DNA of 64,000 nucleotides from Chionis minor (GCA_013398295.1 VZSF01001524.1:471384-535383); one strand, 5' to 3'; numbered from the stretch's first letter, positions 1 to 13,680 are shown. Program-made: numbers and translations. The notes: generated by a model from the sequence alone, not told the origin.

Positions 1-958
1 AATTTTAAGCACCAAAATCAGGCCTCAAGTTGCCTCGGTGTTACTTAGGATCTTGGCCTGTGAGCTAGTAACTCCTACAGTGAATCCTCTGCAGACACTA
101 GATTGTGTACGAGATGCAGCTGGAGGGCTTTGATAGAGGAAGGAGGTTTTATCGGATCAAATATAGACATATATTTCTAAGTTAGTTGCCTGAGGCTCCA
201 CTTACAGTCACTGGAGAGGAACTCGGATCTCTTGGGCACAAAGTCATCCAATTGCAGAATCGAACAGAAGTCAGATGAATCATTCTGTAAAAAGCGCCCT
301 TATTTCTCTCCATTGACTGTAATAACTGCCTGGGCTGACTGGCTCATGTGTAGACTCTATACTGCAGATGTTCAAAGTCAATCAAGATTATTTCTAACCA
401 AAGCGGACCACAAGTATCTTTCTTTTTCTCTAGATGGATGTTTGAGAGGCCATGAGGTTTGTTATCTCTTTGGATTTAGTCATGCACTCAGCATTGCACA
501 AGTATTCAAGAGTATTCAACCAACAAAGCAAGATCATTTAACTCTGACCTTTCTCACCACTGTCTGCATATTTGCATAATCCACAGAACTTCCCGTATGT
601 ATCACAAATAGGCACAGACGCTACTGGAAAAGTAGCTTGGCTTTTACTGACAAACAAGGAAAAGATCAGAACTACCTGTCACATGTACCCCTTCCAAGGT
701 CTGGAGCCAATTAATTATACGATCTGCCCCAGGCCACCCTGCAAATAATGCATCGTATGCCAACTTCTAATTTAAGGCCTTATTTTTGACCATTTCAAGC
801 AACACATATTTAACGGCCAATCCCAACAACTTTTAGGATTGAGTCTCAGGTGGGGATGCTGTCACATGAATGGAACTGAAACACCAGAGTTGTTCATATT
901 TTAATATATATAATATATATACACCCTGGCAGACTTTCTCCACTCTTTCACACAGTAC
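1..958 (-). other. HUNK intron 6, partial
   Basis: This is sequence downstream of the exon 6 donor in the minus-strand transcript, cut by the window edge. It contains no HUNK coding exon. An alternating TA run sits at about 902-920, close to the donor. The 115-codon plus-strand frame at 232-579 has no recognisable domain. Confidence 0.85.
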
Positions 959-1094
959 CTGTTTGGATATGTGACATTAGGTGGTGCTCTTCCGGGGTAA
1001 TTCTCATTAAGCCATCGATTTGCAAGTGCCTGCTGGATGTTTGGTCTCTTCGCAGGATCTGGCTCTAGTAGAGATCGTAGAAAGTTTACGGCCG
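959..1094 (-). CDS. HUNK: HUNK exon 6: end of the kinase domain and linker
   Basis: The 136-bp exon holds two bases, 44 codons and two bases. It encodes AVNFLRSLLEPDPAKRPNIQ, QALANRWLNENYPGRAPPNV and TYPN. LLEPDPAKRP carries the conserved alphaH-alphaI arginine of protein kinases, and the domain ends around NRWLNENY. The remaining residues start the linker to the C-terminal tail. The closing AG begins an arginine codon finished in the next exon, which lies outside the window. The acceptor is TTCTTCACAG ending at 1095. The donor at 958 downward is GTACTG, which lacks the usual G at +5. An AT-rich run follows it inside the intron. Confidence 0.95.
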
Positions 1095-4000
1095 CTGTGA
1101 AGAAATCAAGAAAAAAACCCAAGAGCTATGTCATCTGCTTTATGACTTAACACAGCAGTTGAGTTATTACAGGTGTGTAGCCTGACCAAGAGTATACTAA
1201 AAAGGAACGTTTTCTTTATGGTATGCTCTAATGTCCTTGAAAAAAAGGAAAAACTGATAAGGGATTAGTAAGTAAAATAAACAATGATTTATAGTCACAA
1301 TGATTTCTGGAGTCGTAAAGGAGAGAAGAAAAAGCGTCTTTTGTTTCAGAGCTTGTTTGAAGTTTCTGGGCAGGTTAGCCAAAACGTAATTTTTGTATGA
1401 GGACAAGAGGTTGGAGTCAGGTCAGAAGCAAATGACTCAATCTGTTTATAGTAGAAGGAGATGGGCTAGTGGTGAAGGGAGCGGAGGGATGCAGAGTTGG
1501 GAGGCAAGACATAGAGAACTGGGCTCCCTTTGACGTTATAAGGACAAATTCTCTCCCGGTTTCCATCCAACCTACAATCAGTTGCAGGAGGTTTTAGCCA
1601 AACTAAAAGAGTACAGTAAAATTAATGGGCTTTGTTCTGTTTTCAGATACTGCACCTTCAACCTTCAGTGATGTTCAACCATCCCTCAGGAGTTCCTTGC
1701 AAAAACCCTCAAAAGTACTTTTCTGATATTTTTAAGTCACGTACTTCTTATATGGTTAGGAGCAACGAAATCAAGTTATTTTCTTAAAGACTCACAAGAA
1801 ATGCCTGTCTGAGCTGAAAATAAACTGTGTTTTAACTAGGTCTGGTCTTTATTCCTCAAATTATCAAGGCTAGATTCAGTTTATCGGCTACAAGAGTTAA
1901 CTATGTTCTCTACAATTCCCTGTGCGAGAGATAAAGAAACCTAATCTGGGAAAACCAAGATGGGAATGATTTTGTAGAGGAGATACAATCAAGTAAGATG
2001 ATGCCAAATAAGTCCTGAATGAAGTCCAGGGCAAGAAAGAGGCAGGAGTGGTGGCTGCAGCACAGTCTTCTCCGGGTCAGATGGACAGGACCTTGGAGTC
2101 GTCCTTCCACAGCAGAGCTATGGATCCCCTCCTACGCTCCCTGGCGCGTGTTGTGTCGACTCATCTCCTTACTAGCACAGGTGCCCTGGGCAGTGGTAGC
2201 GCAGGACCACTGTGGCATGGGATGGTGTCCTCTGGCACGAGTCTTCTGGATAAGCTGCAGTACAGCCTTGCCAGCACAGCTACTTCAGCTCAGCGCAGGC
2301 AAACCAAACCCATTCCAGGCTCGCTTTACGAAGCAGGTCAAGGACGTGCCAACACCTCAGTGCTATAAAGCTGCAGAATTACGAGCCAGTCCTCCCGTTT
2401 GGCTTTACAGGCGTTTGGTCCCACCGCCACCACACGCTCACTCAGCACCACGCCTTCCCCTGTGCTAAAGCAGAGCAGCCATGATGACTCTTCTCCACCA
2501 GCAACACAGTGAAGCCCTCTTGAATCCTTCTTCCCACATGCAATTTTAGGAGAATAATACGCCTGCCAGTGAGGCCACAATGTCCTCATCTGAAAAGGGC
2601 ATAAAGATTAACCTAGGCACAGCGCCACTGCCCTTCACAAGTTCTCCTCTATGAGACTGCTGCTCTCCTTTGCATCTGCCTGGCCATCCCCCCAAAGCAT
2701 TTTCATCTCCCTGAGCCCACCCGTGTCACCCCCCTACCCATGGTACAGGACAGGGTGGCTGAGCTGACGTGCCAGGGCAGGGCGGAGGATCAGGAAAGAA
2801 GGGTTCCTCCTCAAATAAATCAGGGTTAGACCCGATAGGTGCCGACTCCTAACAGCTTGGGTGACCTCGGTGTCCAACATCCTGCAAAAATCAAGCAACA
2901 GCTGGAGAGGGCCCTCAGAGGCTACCTGTTTCAATGCAGGCCTACCATCAAAAAGTTTGTATTTGGAAGAAAGAGAGTTATAATTATGTATTTACGGGTT
3001 CGGCTAGGCATAGGCTGGGTTTTTTCTAAGCTCTCTCTTCACAAATTGCGGATTTATGTGAGACACTTTACCTAAACCCTTCCCAACATTTTTGTTGTTT
3101 TCCTACAACAGCAATATTGTGGAAGCAGCAGGAAAAGCATCCATCCAAGTTCATGAGCCTCCTGGAAGCTGATGCTACGGCTGCTCCCTGCCTGCCCCAA
3201 GTTCCCCCCGTCATGTTTCTTGGGCACAAAACCCTCTGTTATGGCAAACAACAAACCCCTTGTTCTTCCATTTCATCTCCTCTCTCCAGTAATTCCCCAT
3301 CTTGGTGTTAGAAACCACACACATCCCACGGTTCAGAGCAAAATAAATAACCTCTCCCCAAACCAACACCACCCTCCTCCATCACCACCAATCTTGATCA
3401 GCTAATATCTTCTTAAAAATCGTACTTCCCCCCCCGACCCTTGGCAAAAGGCAGACTAATTAAATGAAGCTTGTGAAGCACCACAGAAATCAACCAATCC
3501 AGATCAGGAATAACTAATTCTGGAGAGAAGAGCCCCTGGAAGGCTTCCTGGCCAGACGGACCTGGGCAACATGGAAGAGATGAGTAACAGCACCTTGGCC
3601 GATTTTGAGCTGTCAGATGGTACAGGGAGGTAAGAAGCCTTTTCCAGTTGGCAAAATTAATCCCCTGGGATGTAAACACGGAGCTGCCCCGTCAATTTTT
3701 GGACCCACTGCGCCTGAAGCCATTTTTCCTGCTGCCCCAAGAAGTGAACAAAGGGCACCGTGATCCAGCCTGCCAGGGCCTCGTTATGTGAGCCCTCGTT
3801 TACAATGAGCTCGAGGACAGCATTAATCTGATTAGCCGGTGACCTGCACTCGGTGGAATTTTGTTCCCATGGTGTAATTCTGGGGCAAACTTTGCTCTTT
3901 TGACAAATGAGGAACCAGCACCGTGAGAAACTACGTTTCTCTCTTAACTTCCCTTAACGTACCGAGCTCAGCAACGTCCAGAAACAGAGCGTGCTTCAGC

Positions 4001-6582
4001 GGGGATTACAAGACCTCAGCTGTCTTCATGCTTCCTTGTCATCAATGAAACCAACTCAGTGTCTTGCTCACACTGTGAGGGTGTGCCTGGTTTAAATGAG
4101 GTGTACAGGTGCTGCTTACAAAACTGGCTGGAGAAAATGCAATGAGGTCATTTCACAAGCCACGAGTGAGCTCCACCTAATAAAATCCTTCCTCCAAACT
4201 ACAGGCACGGATAGACGATGGCTTTTCTTCTCGTCTTCACTTAATTTCTGTGCTCCAGAAGGAAGGCCGTGAACACACAGAGCAGTAAATCGAGGATAAA
4301 AAAGGAGTGTGTGCAAGGTGAATATCAACTTCCTGAACAACTGAACTCTGCTCACCTAAAATCAATAATCAGATAGCTGTGTTGTTTAAGGAGCTAAATG
4401 AAAAACGGTTTCCTAAATGGGAAAATCAAACACTAACTCTCAGTTTTCCCTGTTCCTACATAGTTGCTTTGGGTGCTCAGGGTCACCCAACATTTTAACT
4501 AGTACAAATAAAATATACTCTTGCTTAGTGATAAGACTGGCCACTTTTATGATGGGACTGTATGTTCACTAACTGTGAAATTAAATATTGAAAGACAATG
4601 TACTGAACAAGCAAAACAGACTCCTGCAAAAAATCTCTATATGTGAATTTACAGAAAAAGAAAACCCGATTAAAGAAAAAGATCCCTAAACCTAAGAAGT
4701 TAACAAACATTACAATTTACAGAGCATAGGAGCTCTACCTGTGCTCTACCTACTGACCCAAAGTCTAACTGTGGCAAGAACAAATGTCATCTTAAATCAC
4801 AGTTTGCCATGTCAGTGAACACGCAAGGTCACTGACTTAGATCAAGAACCAATGCGTACCTTTGTTCACAGTGATTAAAGGTTAACACGTTTAAATCCAT
4901 TAATTTGCCATCATCTCTTAAAGTTCAAGCTGCTATAATTCTCACAGGACAAACAAAATACCATTTTCATTGGAGACTATAGTGTCAGTGAGCTAGAAAT
5001 GCTACACAGACACATCTGTGAGAAAAATTGATCCCCATTATAAAATGGTAGGATGAATGTAACAGCAAAATGAAACCTGTCCAAAGTAATGTCATCTTTT
5101 TTGCTACCCAAGGTCTGGTCTTCTACAGGCCTTTTGTGGGTGACTCAGCCTTTAACATGAGTTGTCCCAGTGAGGTCAGTGAAATCTCTCACTTAAAAAG
5201 ACGACTGAAAGAAAACAATGACTGGGGGAACAGTCCATTGGTTCAAGGGCACAACACAGTGATCATATAACTGCTCTTTATTGGTAAAAGCCTCACTCTG
5301 GGAGGTAAATTTGTCAAATTTTTTGCCAAACTTGGAAAATGTTTACTATGACATGCAAGTCCCTGAATTCAAGAGTAACTTCGCAATTGATGCAGGATTT
5401 GGCATATAGATCAGTACAGCACGAAGCAGTCAGTATCATCTTTCTTTTAATTTACTCAGTGGGCCTTTAGAGCGTGTGCTAGAACATTAAAATAGGCATT
5501 TTGTGCAACTGAATCCTAATGGGAAGTCTCCAGAATGGAAATACCAAACACTCTAATTGCATCAAATAGACGGCAAGACTTGCAGCATCCCAGCTCACTT
5601 GTAAACCTATGAACTGCTGGCAGGAAACGTGTACTTCATAGAGACGTTGAGTGAACAAGGAACAACATATGCTGCTTGATCCACAGATAACCTGTGTGAG
5701 AAAACCCTTAACTACCTACTTCTTCTGTGTGCAGGTAAATCTGTACTTGGAGAATTCTTCTTGTGACGCAACTTCCAAGGGCTTTCTCTTGTCCCCCCAA
5801 GACAACGGTTGCCATCCTTAGTGTACTGAGTGAAAATGTATGGTCTGTTACCCATTTTCTATTTGCAATCTTTTAGTTTTATTTAATGTCCCTTGTAAAA
5901 CAGGCTGCCAGATAAGGAGAACAGAAGCTCTCCATAAACAACAAAGTTAGCATACAAAAATAAAACTCAACTACAAAACAGAGTTTGTTCCAAATGCTGA
6001 CAACGGTCTTGCTATAAGCCGAAAAATTCTTCTGTTGCCTAGTGACATGGGTTTGAAGCAGGAATTAATATTTCTAATGCTAATACATCAACAATTTTGC
6101 ATTTTGTGAACACACAGAGGTTATCATAGGTCACTGTCCCAAAATAACTTTCTGTGTGCATGTCATCATTCTATAATAAATGTGAGGTCATTCAAGGTAG
6201 CTTATCGCTCAACCCTAGTCATGATAATGCCCAGGAATTTGTTATTCTGAAATAATGTGTTCATACGTCCATGCCCTATGCCAAAATCTTCTGAACATGC
6301 AAAACTGACCAACTACTCTACAAAAGCAATTTCACAGATTTTCACAGATTTGTTCCTCTCATATTCAGCACAACTTGGCGCTTCTCCAGCTTACATAGAG
6401 AAGTCAAAGCAAAAGCAGTTATACTACAGCAATTCCCACAGATCTTTTGGAGGCTAAAATGAAAAAAGAGTATTTTTCACAATTAGCATGCCATGTCGGC
6501 AGCATGACGCACAATCCAGAATTCAACACAATGGTTCTAACAGTCTGGATCTAAACAGGTCCCAGCACACCCCCTTGATTAC
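1095..6582 (-). other. HUNK intron 5
   Basis: This 5.5-kb intron lies between two phase-matched exons. A locally GC-richer stretch at about 2020-2610 contains overlapping frames of up to 149 codons, none resembling a known protein. I saw no repeat I could classify; the rest is unremarkable AT-rich intron. Confidence 0.85.
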
Positions 6583-6710
6583 CTGTAGAGAGCTGTGTGG
6601 GAAAAGGGTTCATTTCTTTGTCCACCATTTTCTGGTACAAAGCTCTCAAGCTGAATGGCTCCACAGTAAAAGGTAATGTTCCAGTCAACATCGCGTACAT
6701 GTTGACTCCA
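6583..6710 (-). CDS. HUNK: HUNK exon 5: kinase C-lobe
   Basis: The 128-bp exon holds one base, 42 codons and one base. It reads GVNMYAMLTGTLPFTVEPFS, LRALYQKMVDKEMNPFPTQL and ST, after completing the isoleucine of DVWSI. This is the alphaF-alphaG part of the C-lobe, where GV(N/I)xYAMLTGxLPF is typical of SNF1/AMPK-like kinases. The acceptor is TTCTTTTAG ending at 6711 and the donor is GTAATC from 6582 down. The last G pairs with CG of exon 6 to give alanine where, from memory, mammals have glycine. Such a conservative change is unlikely to matter structurally. Confidence 0.95.
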
Positions 6711-8564
6711 CTAAAAGAAAACAGAGAGAAAAAGAAACCAAAATCATCAGGAACAAGGAAAAAAGTAGGCTTAGGTTTTAGTGACTGCACTTCCTCTTTA
6801 ATGTCTGACAACTATTAAAAAAGACCAAAAAAACGCTCTCTCTTCTTTTGCACACAATGATTTGTGCAAGAATTCCCAGAGGTTTGCTCATGGAGGTCAC
6901 ACAATGTGTAGGGACATAAGCTGGGAGCCACAGAACCGAGCCCAGCTCTTAGGCAACTCCTCGGCTAAATGCCACACCACAATTAAGTCTCTCTTCAGGC
7001 TGCATGAATATGCTGCTTTCAGGAGCCTTGTCCCAGTGCTGCCCTGGGTGTGGAATGACTGCCCGCACCACGCCGGACATCACAGGTCTTGGTTCAGTGC
7101 CCAAAGGTTTCCTCCTCCACAGCCTCTGATGCAGCCCAAAGATCAGGTGTGAGCAAATGCATTTTTCAGAGCAGAAAACTTACTGCTTATTTATGCCCAG
7201 CAATTCATTAGTGAAAAGCAGGCTGGGCACTCTTGTTCTTTTTCCTCTTAAAAGGGCTTTAAATTTAATTTGAGTGGAATTCCTCCCTTCTGGGAATTTG
7301 TTTCCCCAGTCTGATGAATAAACATATGTGAACAGAAAGAAACTAAACTGGTGTTCTATCACAAACTATGATCACAGCAACCGCTTGTTCAGCTATGAGG
7401 AAGGGTAAGACTTAACTGTAATTTTCTTTCTTTGATTACAAGAAAGAGCAGGACATTATTACTGGAGACATTTAAATGGTTTACAAGAATGACTGTGCTC
7501 TGTTTGCCTGCATTCCTCAGAGCTGGTACTCTCACTCTTGTTGTGGGGAATGGCGCACTGCTGGAGTGAGAAATTCAGTAGCCATACAATGATTTAGCTG
7601 TGGGTCTCCTCCGAGGACAGACTGCAAATTAGGCTTCAGCAGAGGAAGGAAGTTTTGAAGAGCCTTGAGATGCAACAGGGGACTCACCAGGTCACACTGC
7701 AAGATTAATTTGACCCAGGTCCTAGTCTCATATAGAAACTGTGGCCAATCTTTCTTCGCAGTAATATTTACACACTACAATACATTTTCCAAGCTTTCCA
7801 AATACTTCAACTTGGGAATTACCATAATTCTGCTATTTCATTGACATTTATACAGATGTTATTATGCCCACTTTGTGAGGGAGAATCTATCGATACTAAA
7901 GCAAAAGCTAACACTCAGCTGACTTCAGCTAATTACTCTCCAGGATTCACAAGGATAACGGACACCATGTCCATGGTCAACAGGGAGAGTAGTGGGAGTT
8001 GCACAGATGAAAACAGCACTGCAGACAAATTCATTGACTCCAAAACATCTTTCTGCCTTCCTATACCTCTGGCACCGGGAACTCCTGTCTGTTCCTTTGC
8101 CTGAACACTCGTAAGCTCACAAAGGCTCACAAGTTTTGTGGCCATTTTTGTTGCCCCTTTAATGACTGTGCTTTCAAAGTGGTCACCTGACTCGATTCCA
8201 CATTTCTTGTCGGACTTGATGGTGGACAGTGTACAGAGCCCATGTGAACGCTTGAGGATCCTCTGGGAAAAACCAAAAGAGCTGTTGGTCCTCTTGTGCC
8301 ACAGCCATGTCTTATACCATGTGGGAACATCACGGATCAACAGTTGTGCTTTATTGCAATCTCTCCATGCTATATGCTCTAGCAATCTATATGCAAGTAT
8401 GTAAAGAGTTATTTCAAAACAAGATATCTGTGCAATTTCGTTCACAGAATCATATTAATTAAACAGATTTTCTTGCTCAGAGTAGCCAAATACATGAATA
8501 ATGTAATTTGAGCAATGGGTAATGATGACAGTAATAACAATTATCAACTACAGATGTAACTCAC
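6711..8564 (-). other. HUNK intron 4
   Basis: This 1.85-kb intron contains one old SINE-like fragment (7650-7735). The 170-codon minus-strand frame at 7933-8445 has no recognisable domain and is not bounded by convincing splice sites, so I treat it as chance. Confidence 0.85.
7650..7735 (-). repeat. MIR-like SINE remnant
   Basis: The plus strand reads CACCAGGTCACACTGCAAG, then a diverged stretch, then GACCCAGGTCCTAGTCTC. This resembles the reverse complement of the MIR core and its 3' side. It is short and diverged, so the family call rests on recall of the consensus. Confidence 0.4.
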
Positions 8565-8700
8565 ATGGACCAAACGTCTATTTTGGGCCCGTATTTTTTC
8601 CTTGCCAGAAGTTCAGGGGCTGCATATGCTGGGCTCCCACACTGGGTGCTGAATGGATCAGAATAACCCAAGATGCCTGCGCAGTTGCTCAATCCAAAGT
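8565..8700 (-). CDS. HUNK: HUNK exon 4: DFG, activation loop and APE
   Basis: The 136-bp exon holds two bases, 44 codons and two bases. It completes the DFG aspartate and continues FGLSNCAGILGYSDPFSTQC, then GSPAYAAPELLARKKYGPKI and DVWS. DFG binds the magnesium of ATP, and AAPE closes the activation segment. The threonine in FSTQCGSPAYAAPE (T222 in human numbering) lies where AMPK-related kinases carry their activating T-loop threonine. Whether it is phosphorylated in HUNK cannot be seen here. The acceptor is CTTTTCACAG ending at 8701 and the donor is a strong GTGAGT from 8564 down. The closing AT joins the T of exon 5 to give isoleucine. Confidence 0.96.
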
Positions 8701-10932
8701 CTGTGAAAAGCACAGGGACAGAGTTATGAAAGAGACAGTTACAGTAAAACCATGCTAGAACATAAGAAAAAAAAGGCACTTTTTCCCCCAAAAGCTAAGT
8801 AACGAACTGCCTAAGAAAAAAATCACCCACAAGCAAAAATTTTATACAGTGTATCTGAGGTGCTAAATAACCAGAGATTTCCACAAGCAACAACAACAAA
8901 AAGTCTTAGAACGTTCACAGTTATCAATTTCATACACAAAGCAACTACATTTCACTGGGAACCGGATGGCAACAACCAGAGCTGAGCCTGTCCCAGGCAC
9001 TACGTGATGTGCACGGGGCAGAAAGCCACCACGGGCTGTCGCGGATGGTATGATGCTGCAGTAGGTTACATAGGGGCCATGTTTAAGCGGGACTCCGCCA
9101 ACATTTTCCTCTAAATCGTGTAAATGAGCCATCAGACGTAAGGCGGGACAGGCAGGAGGGTTGCTTTCTGGCACTACTGTGGCACAGGATTGCAGAGTCA
9201 GCATTTCAGCTCTGAAATAACACAGGGAGAGCTAGGGAGCAAGAAGGGGAATGTGTTGATTTGGCTACCCCTCCTCGCCTTCTGCCTTGAATTATTATAT
9301 TTCTGGCCCCTGGGTGTATCTGACACTCGTTTGCTCGCAAAAATAACAAGGGACTGGCAAAGGCTGGCACCACGAGCTGATCGGAGACGAGAGGCAGCCT
9401 CTCTGCACCGAAGGAAGCTGCAGTTTCCCAAGTGCTCCCAGCCAACCCAAGCCCAGGCTGCCGCCGAGAAGGGTGTTCCCAAAATCTCCCCTGTCTGCTC
9501 CAGTGCTGGTATGGCTGCAGGGTGAGCTGGGTTTAAGAAAGGATCTTAAAAATTAAAACCACTAAGCAAGGAAAGAAAGGCAGACAGAGTCGCACTAGTG
9601 GCAGAAGCGGCTGGGGGCAACGTGCAAGCCCACCCTGTCTAGTGGTAGCCCACGCTTGGCACGGGAGAAAGGAATTATGAAAACCACAGCCTGAGAGACA
9701 ACAAGAGAAGGTGAGGAGGGGTTGCAAAGTGAAAACGAAGTCAAACAACTTGATGGGATAAAAGGGAAGAAGCAGCAAGAAGAGTTTGCAAGGAGGAGGA
9801 TGACGCGGCAAAGCCGACAGTCTGGGAGAATGGCCTTTGCTGCAGGGCAATGCATCCAGGAGCAGCGGATCTAGGGAGGTCACAATCAGAGATGTTTGCA
9901 TTTATTAATAACTTGTTATTGATGATAGCTGCAACAACAAAAATACTGCTATTAAGAACAGTGACATCTGTTTTGTTCCTTTCTTTTTCTTTTTAATCCA
10001 GTCTTCTTAAAAATTCCCAGAACGCATGCGCATCTAAAATGAAACCGTCTTATACATAAACGAGGCAGGCAGGAGAAGCAGACTGCTGAATCCTCCTCCT
10101 ATAGACTTGTGTCTTACACCCATGCATCTCATAAAACAGCGCATTTCTGGGTGTGCTACCCACCTGCCTGGATGGGCTCAAAGCATCACATCTTGCAGGC
10201 CAAATATAGCAGGCAACTGTTGAGTCCATGCAATACTCTCTCTCCACAGAATCATTAATTTGGGTCCCTCTCCCTTATATGCTTGCTTATTTGCATAAGA
10301 TGAAGTAATGGCTTATCCTTTAGCTTTTACTCCTCATTAAATTTGGCTGGTATCAGACAGGAGTTCCTCAAGGTATTAGAAGAGCTCTGACAGGGTGCTC
10401 ACGTGAGCCTTGTTCCCTTAGAAGACCAGACAAAAAAATAATAATGCTTACAAAAAAATGCAATTATAAAGATGACTATGTGAGCTGGAGTGCCCAAATG
10501 ACTGCACAGGGCTTTCCACTCGACTGGCTGCATCTCTGAGAGCGAGACAAGCATGGGAGAGACAAGAATCACTGTATTTGACATCCAAAAAGGCTCAAAG
10601 GAGTTTTGCTGGAGAACATTGTCAAAACTGAAAGGAAGATCAAGACAATTTCCTTGCCTCTGATGGAAAACAATTCTCTCTGGACACTGCTTAATCATCT
10701 CTGCTAGATATGTATTATCCCTGGGGCTTATACAAATACTTCTAAGGATCCATTTACTTAATTAACGTATTTATTAGCTGTGGCCTGAGATGAGTTATGT
10801 CAACTGTAAAATACTTTTTGAAACTCCTAGAAATAATATCTCCACACAGTATTATTCATTGTCTTTACCCTATTGTGTCATACCACCTCAAAATTACTTG
10901 ACTGTAATATAATGTTCTACAATCAAAGTATA

Positions 10933-11006
10933 TAAGGGCTATATTCTACGATGGTGTAAATCAGCACCCTTCTATCACTAGCAATGGAGGTATACTCTAG
11001 GGGAGG
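10933..11006. repeat. Old amniote interspersed repeat fragment
   Basis: The phrase GGGCTATATTCTACGATGGTG followed by TAAATCAGCACCC resembles a repeat common in turtles and other amniotes, whose consensus runs roughly 'cctgattct...gtgtaaatcagga'. I cannot give its Repbase name. Confidence 0.35.
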
Positions 11007-13626
11007 TTTTAATTATCTTATTTGCTTAAACTATAAACATGTGATTCACCTTTTTCAGCTCATTCATTTAATCTAGGCTGGTATACTCTTTTTTTCTAGC
11101 ACCTGTTGAAATGCAGAATGTGTGCAAACACACGCATATTGGGGACAGGCATTTTAGCGCATAAGAAATGGAAATATTGTTATTAACACTGTGGCAGCAC
11201 ATTGTGATCGTAGTGTGATTTTTATTAAGGATGCACTGCTGATCTTGATAAGAACGGTATTACCACAAATTGACAATTCCACTGCCATTCCTGCCTCTGT
11301 CTTGCGCTTCCTTTCAACAAGCTGAGCTAATTACAGAACTCGGATCAAAGGCCACACTTGGTTTTCCAAAGTAAATATTATGACATGGGAACTCCACCAC
11401 CCCCACTGTTCGTACTATCGAAGTATCGCTTTACACTACTACTCTTTAACGCCTCCAGGAAATCAACATTAAGCTATGGATATATGGCTATCTCTGAAGC
11501 TGTGACAGTTGGAATACGGAAAGAGTTATTACGAAATAACAGAAGCCTTAGCACCAACCTCGTGGACAAGTTTGACAACGTCCTGGTTTGAGGTAAAACA
11601 GGACCAATTTTGTTCAGTAACTCTGCTTTCTAACTAGGCCTCCACAGAACTCAGCAGAGCTCCGTGCTGGCAGGGTCCTTTTGGTGCCACAGCTCCTTGA
11701 GCAGGATGACAAGGACTTTGCGTGGCCTGCGTGTGGCTTTCCAAAGCATCCTTATCAGACACCTACCGCCACAGGCTGCCACATGAAGAAAAGTGGATTA
11801 TTTCCAGCGTTTCCGATCCTAACATTCTTAGATTTCAGACTTAACAGAGCAAAGTGAATTTTTCTACTAATAGTATCTAAGAACATCTTATAAACCACCT
11901 TGTCACGTAGCTAAAAAGAGTAACAAACCCAAGGTGCCATTAAGCAGCTGGGTGAAGAGAGGGACTCAAGATTCAGTTCTCATTGAAACGCACAAACAAG
12001 CAGGGACTTTCAATGTCACTTCCTGGTACATTTTTAACCTTCATTTCACTTTTTCCTTAATGGTGGTTTTTCTTCATTTCACAGTTACTGCAAGAGAAAC
12101 ATTTTGATGAGGTACTAGGTGTGTTTGCTGCTGCACAAGACAGGGAGACCAAGCTCCCGCTCGAAAGCAGTTAATGCGCACTGGTTTTGTAAAGTCTCTT
12201 CTTCCATGCATGAAAAGCAGCACATAATTCCTCAAAACATACTCTTCACTCCTGAAGAACCTTCCTGGGCAGGGCTATGTGATGATGCAACTGATCCAAC
12301 ATGTCTCTAGAAAGACAGACTACATAAAATATTGTACTAAGCACTGAATGAGGGAACAGGCAGGGAGGAGGAAGAGGAGCAAGTTAGCCGGTCTCTACAT
12401 TATCTGCTCTATTCCACCAGCCAGAGAGGTGCTGGAAAATTTTCCCTGTCCTAGGAAATCCCGATGGCAATAGAAAGCTGCACGGCAGCTCAAACACTGC
12501 TTCTGCTACTACCTGGCAAAGAGGTATTGATGAGGAGAGGTTGCCCAGGGACCTGAGGCTGGTTTCGGCAGCCCCCGCTACAGCTTTCCCTGCAAGCACA
12601 GCAGATGGAGTCAATGCTTCTTCAGGGTGAACAACCAGAGATCACCAGCACCGCTAGCGAGACATGGCATGAGCTGACTGTAGTATTAAATCTGTTTTTA
12701 CTTTTTTACTTACAGCGAAATTATTACGAATAAAGCAACCTTTATTTTTCTATAACATACCCAGCTGGATGGTGGGATTTAATTGCTTTGTTTTAAAATA
12801 CATACTGCGTACAATCTGTTTGCTTAAAACATCAGGCTGCAGACCTGAGGACAATTTATTTCAACGCCAGCAAGGCTACGGAAGACCGAACTGTCTCTTT
12901 TCTCTATTCTTCCCACACCACCCACTGTGAGGAGACCTTTCTATGCAACCGAAGCAAATGAAAGTGCAGGAACAGTTATGAAGTAATTTTTTTGGCATGC
13001 GAGTTTTAATTGTACATGTATCATCTGATTAGGTCCGGGTTTGGATGTCAAGTTCACATACTGTTGTGTAATCAAACACCCAGTAACAGGAAAGTTATAG
13101 AAACTCTTTAAATTTATCAGATGTTCATATAGCACTGTTGCAAACCATCTGGTCTCACTTATCTGCTAAATCAAGATAATGGGTGGTATCCATCATTACT
13201 GATGAATGATTCATGGTAACATATCGGTATCCTCTTGACCCGTAGCTGAGGTAATGCAGAGTTCTCTTTTGCTATTATTTTCCCAGAGTCAGTTGAATCG
13301 CTGCAGAGTAATGACTAGAAGTCGTAATACTTCCAAAGACTGAATTCCCTAAGTAAATTTTGACTATTTCAGATTGCATTAACCATCCTCTTCCTATTTG
13401 TCTGGAGATGCATGTACTTTATACGTTACAGTAAGTGTCCATTTGACCTAAATGTTAAATGTTTTTCATCACTTTTCAGATCACAGAACTTTTTGAAGAA
13501 ATAAAGTCAATCAAGTTTTTCAGTCTGCAACCACAGACACTGCTGTTGGCAAAAGTGTAGGCATGGAGATAAATAGAAACAGATGTTTGGGTTTTTTTTT
13601 TTTATGAAGGGCATATTCTCCTTTTA

Positions 13627-13680
13627 ATGCCCACATTAACATTAATGGGAGTTACGCAAAGGCAGTGAGAGACTATACCC
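13627..13680. repeat. Old amniote interspersed repeat fragment
   Basis: It contains AACATTAATGGGAGTTACGC, close to the 'acttcaatgggagttacgc' core seen in many sauropsid genomes. It is short, and similar phrases occur at 10933-11006 and 13841-13927 in the same intron. Confidence 0.4.

Noticed and set aside
2019..2468. 149-codon plus-strand frame in HUNK intron 5
   Set aside because: No recognisable domain, low-complexity tail and overlapping frames on both strands in a GC-richer patch. It looks like chance.
7933..8445. 170-codon minus-strand frame between HUNK exons 4 and 5
   Set aside because: It lies in an intron, and inserting it would disrupt the exact phase match of the flanking exons.
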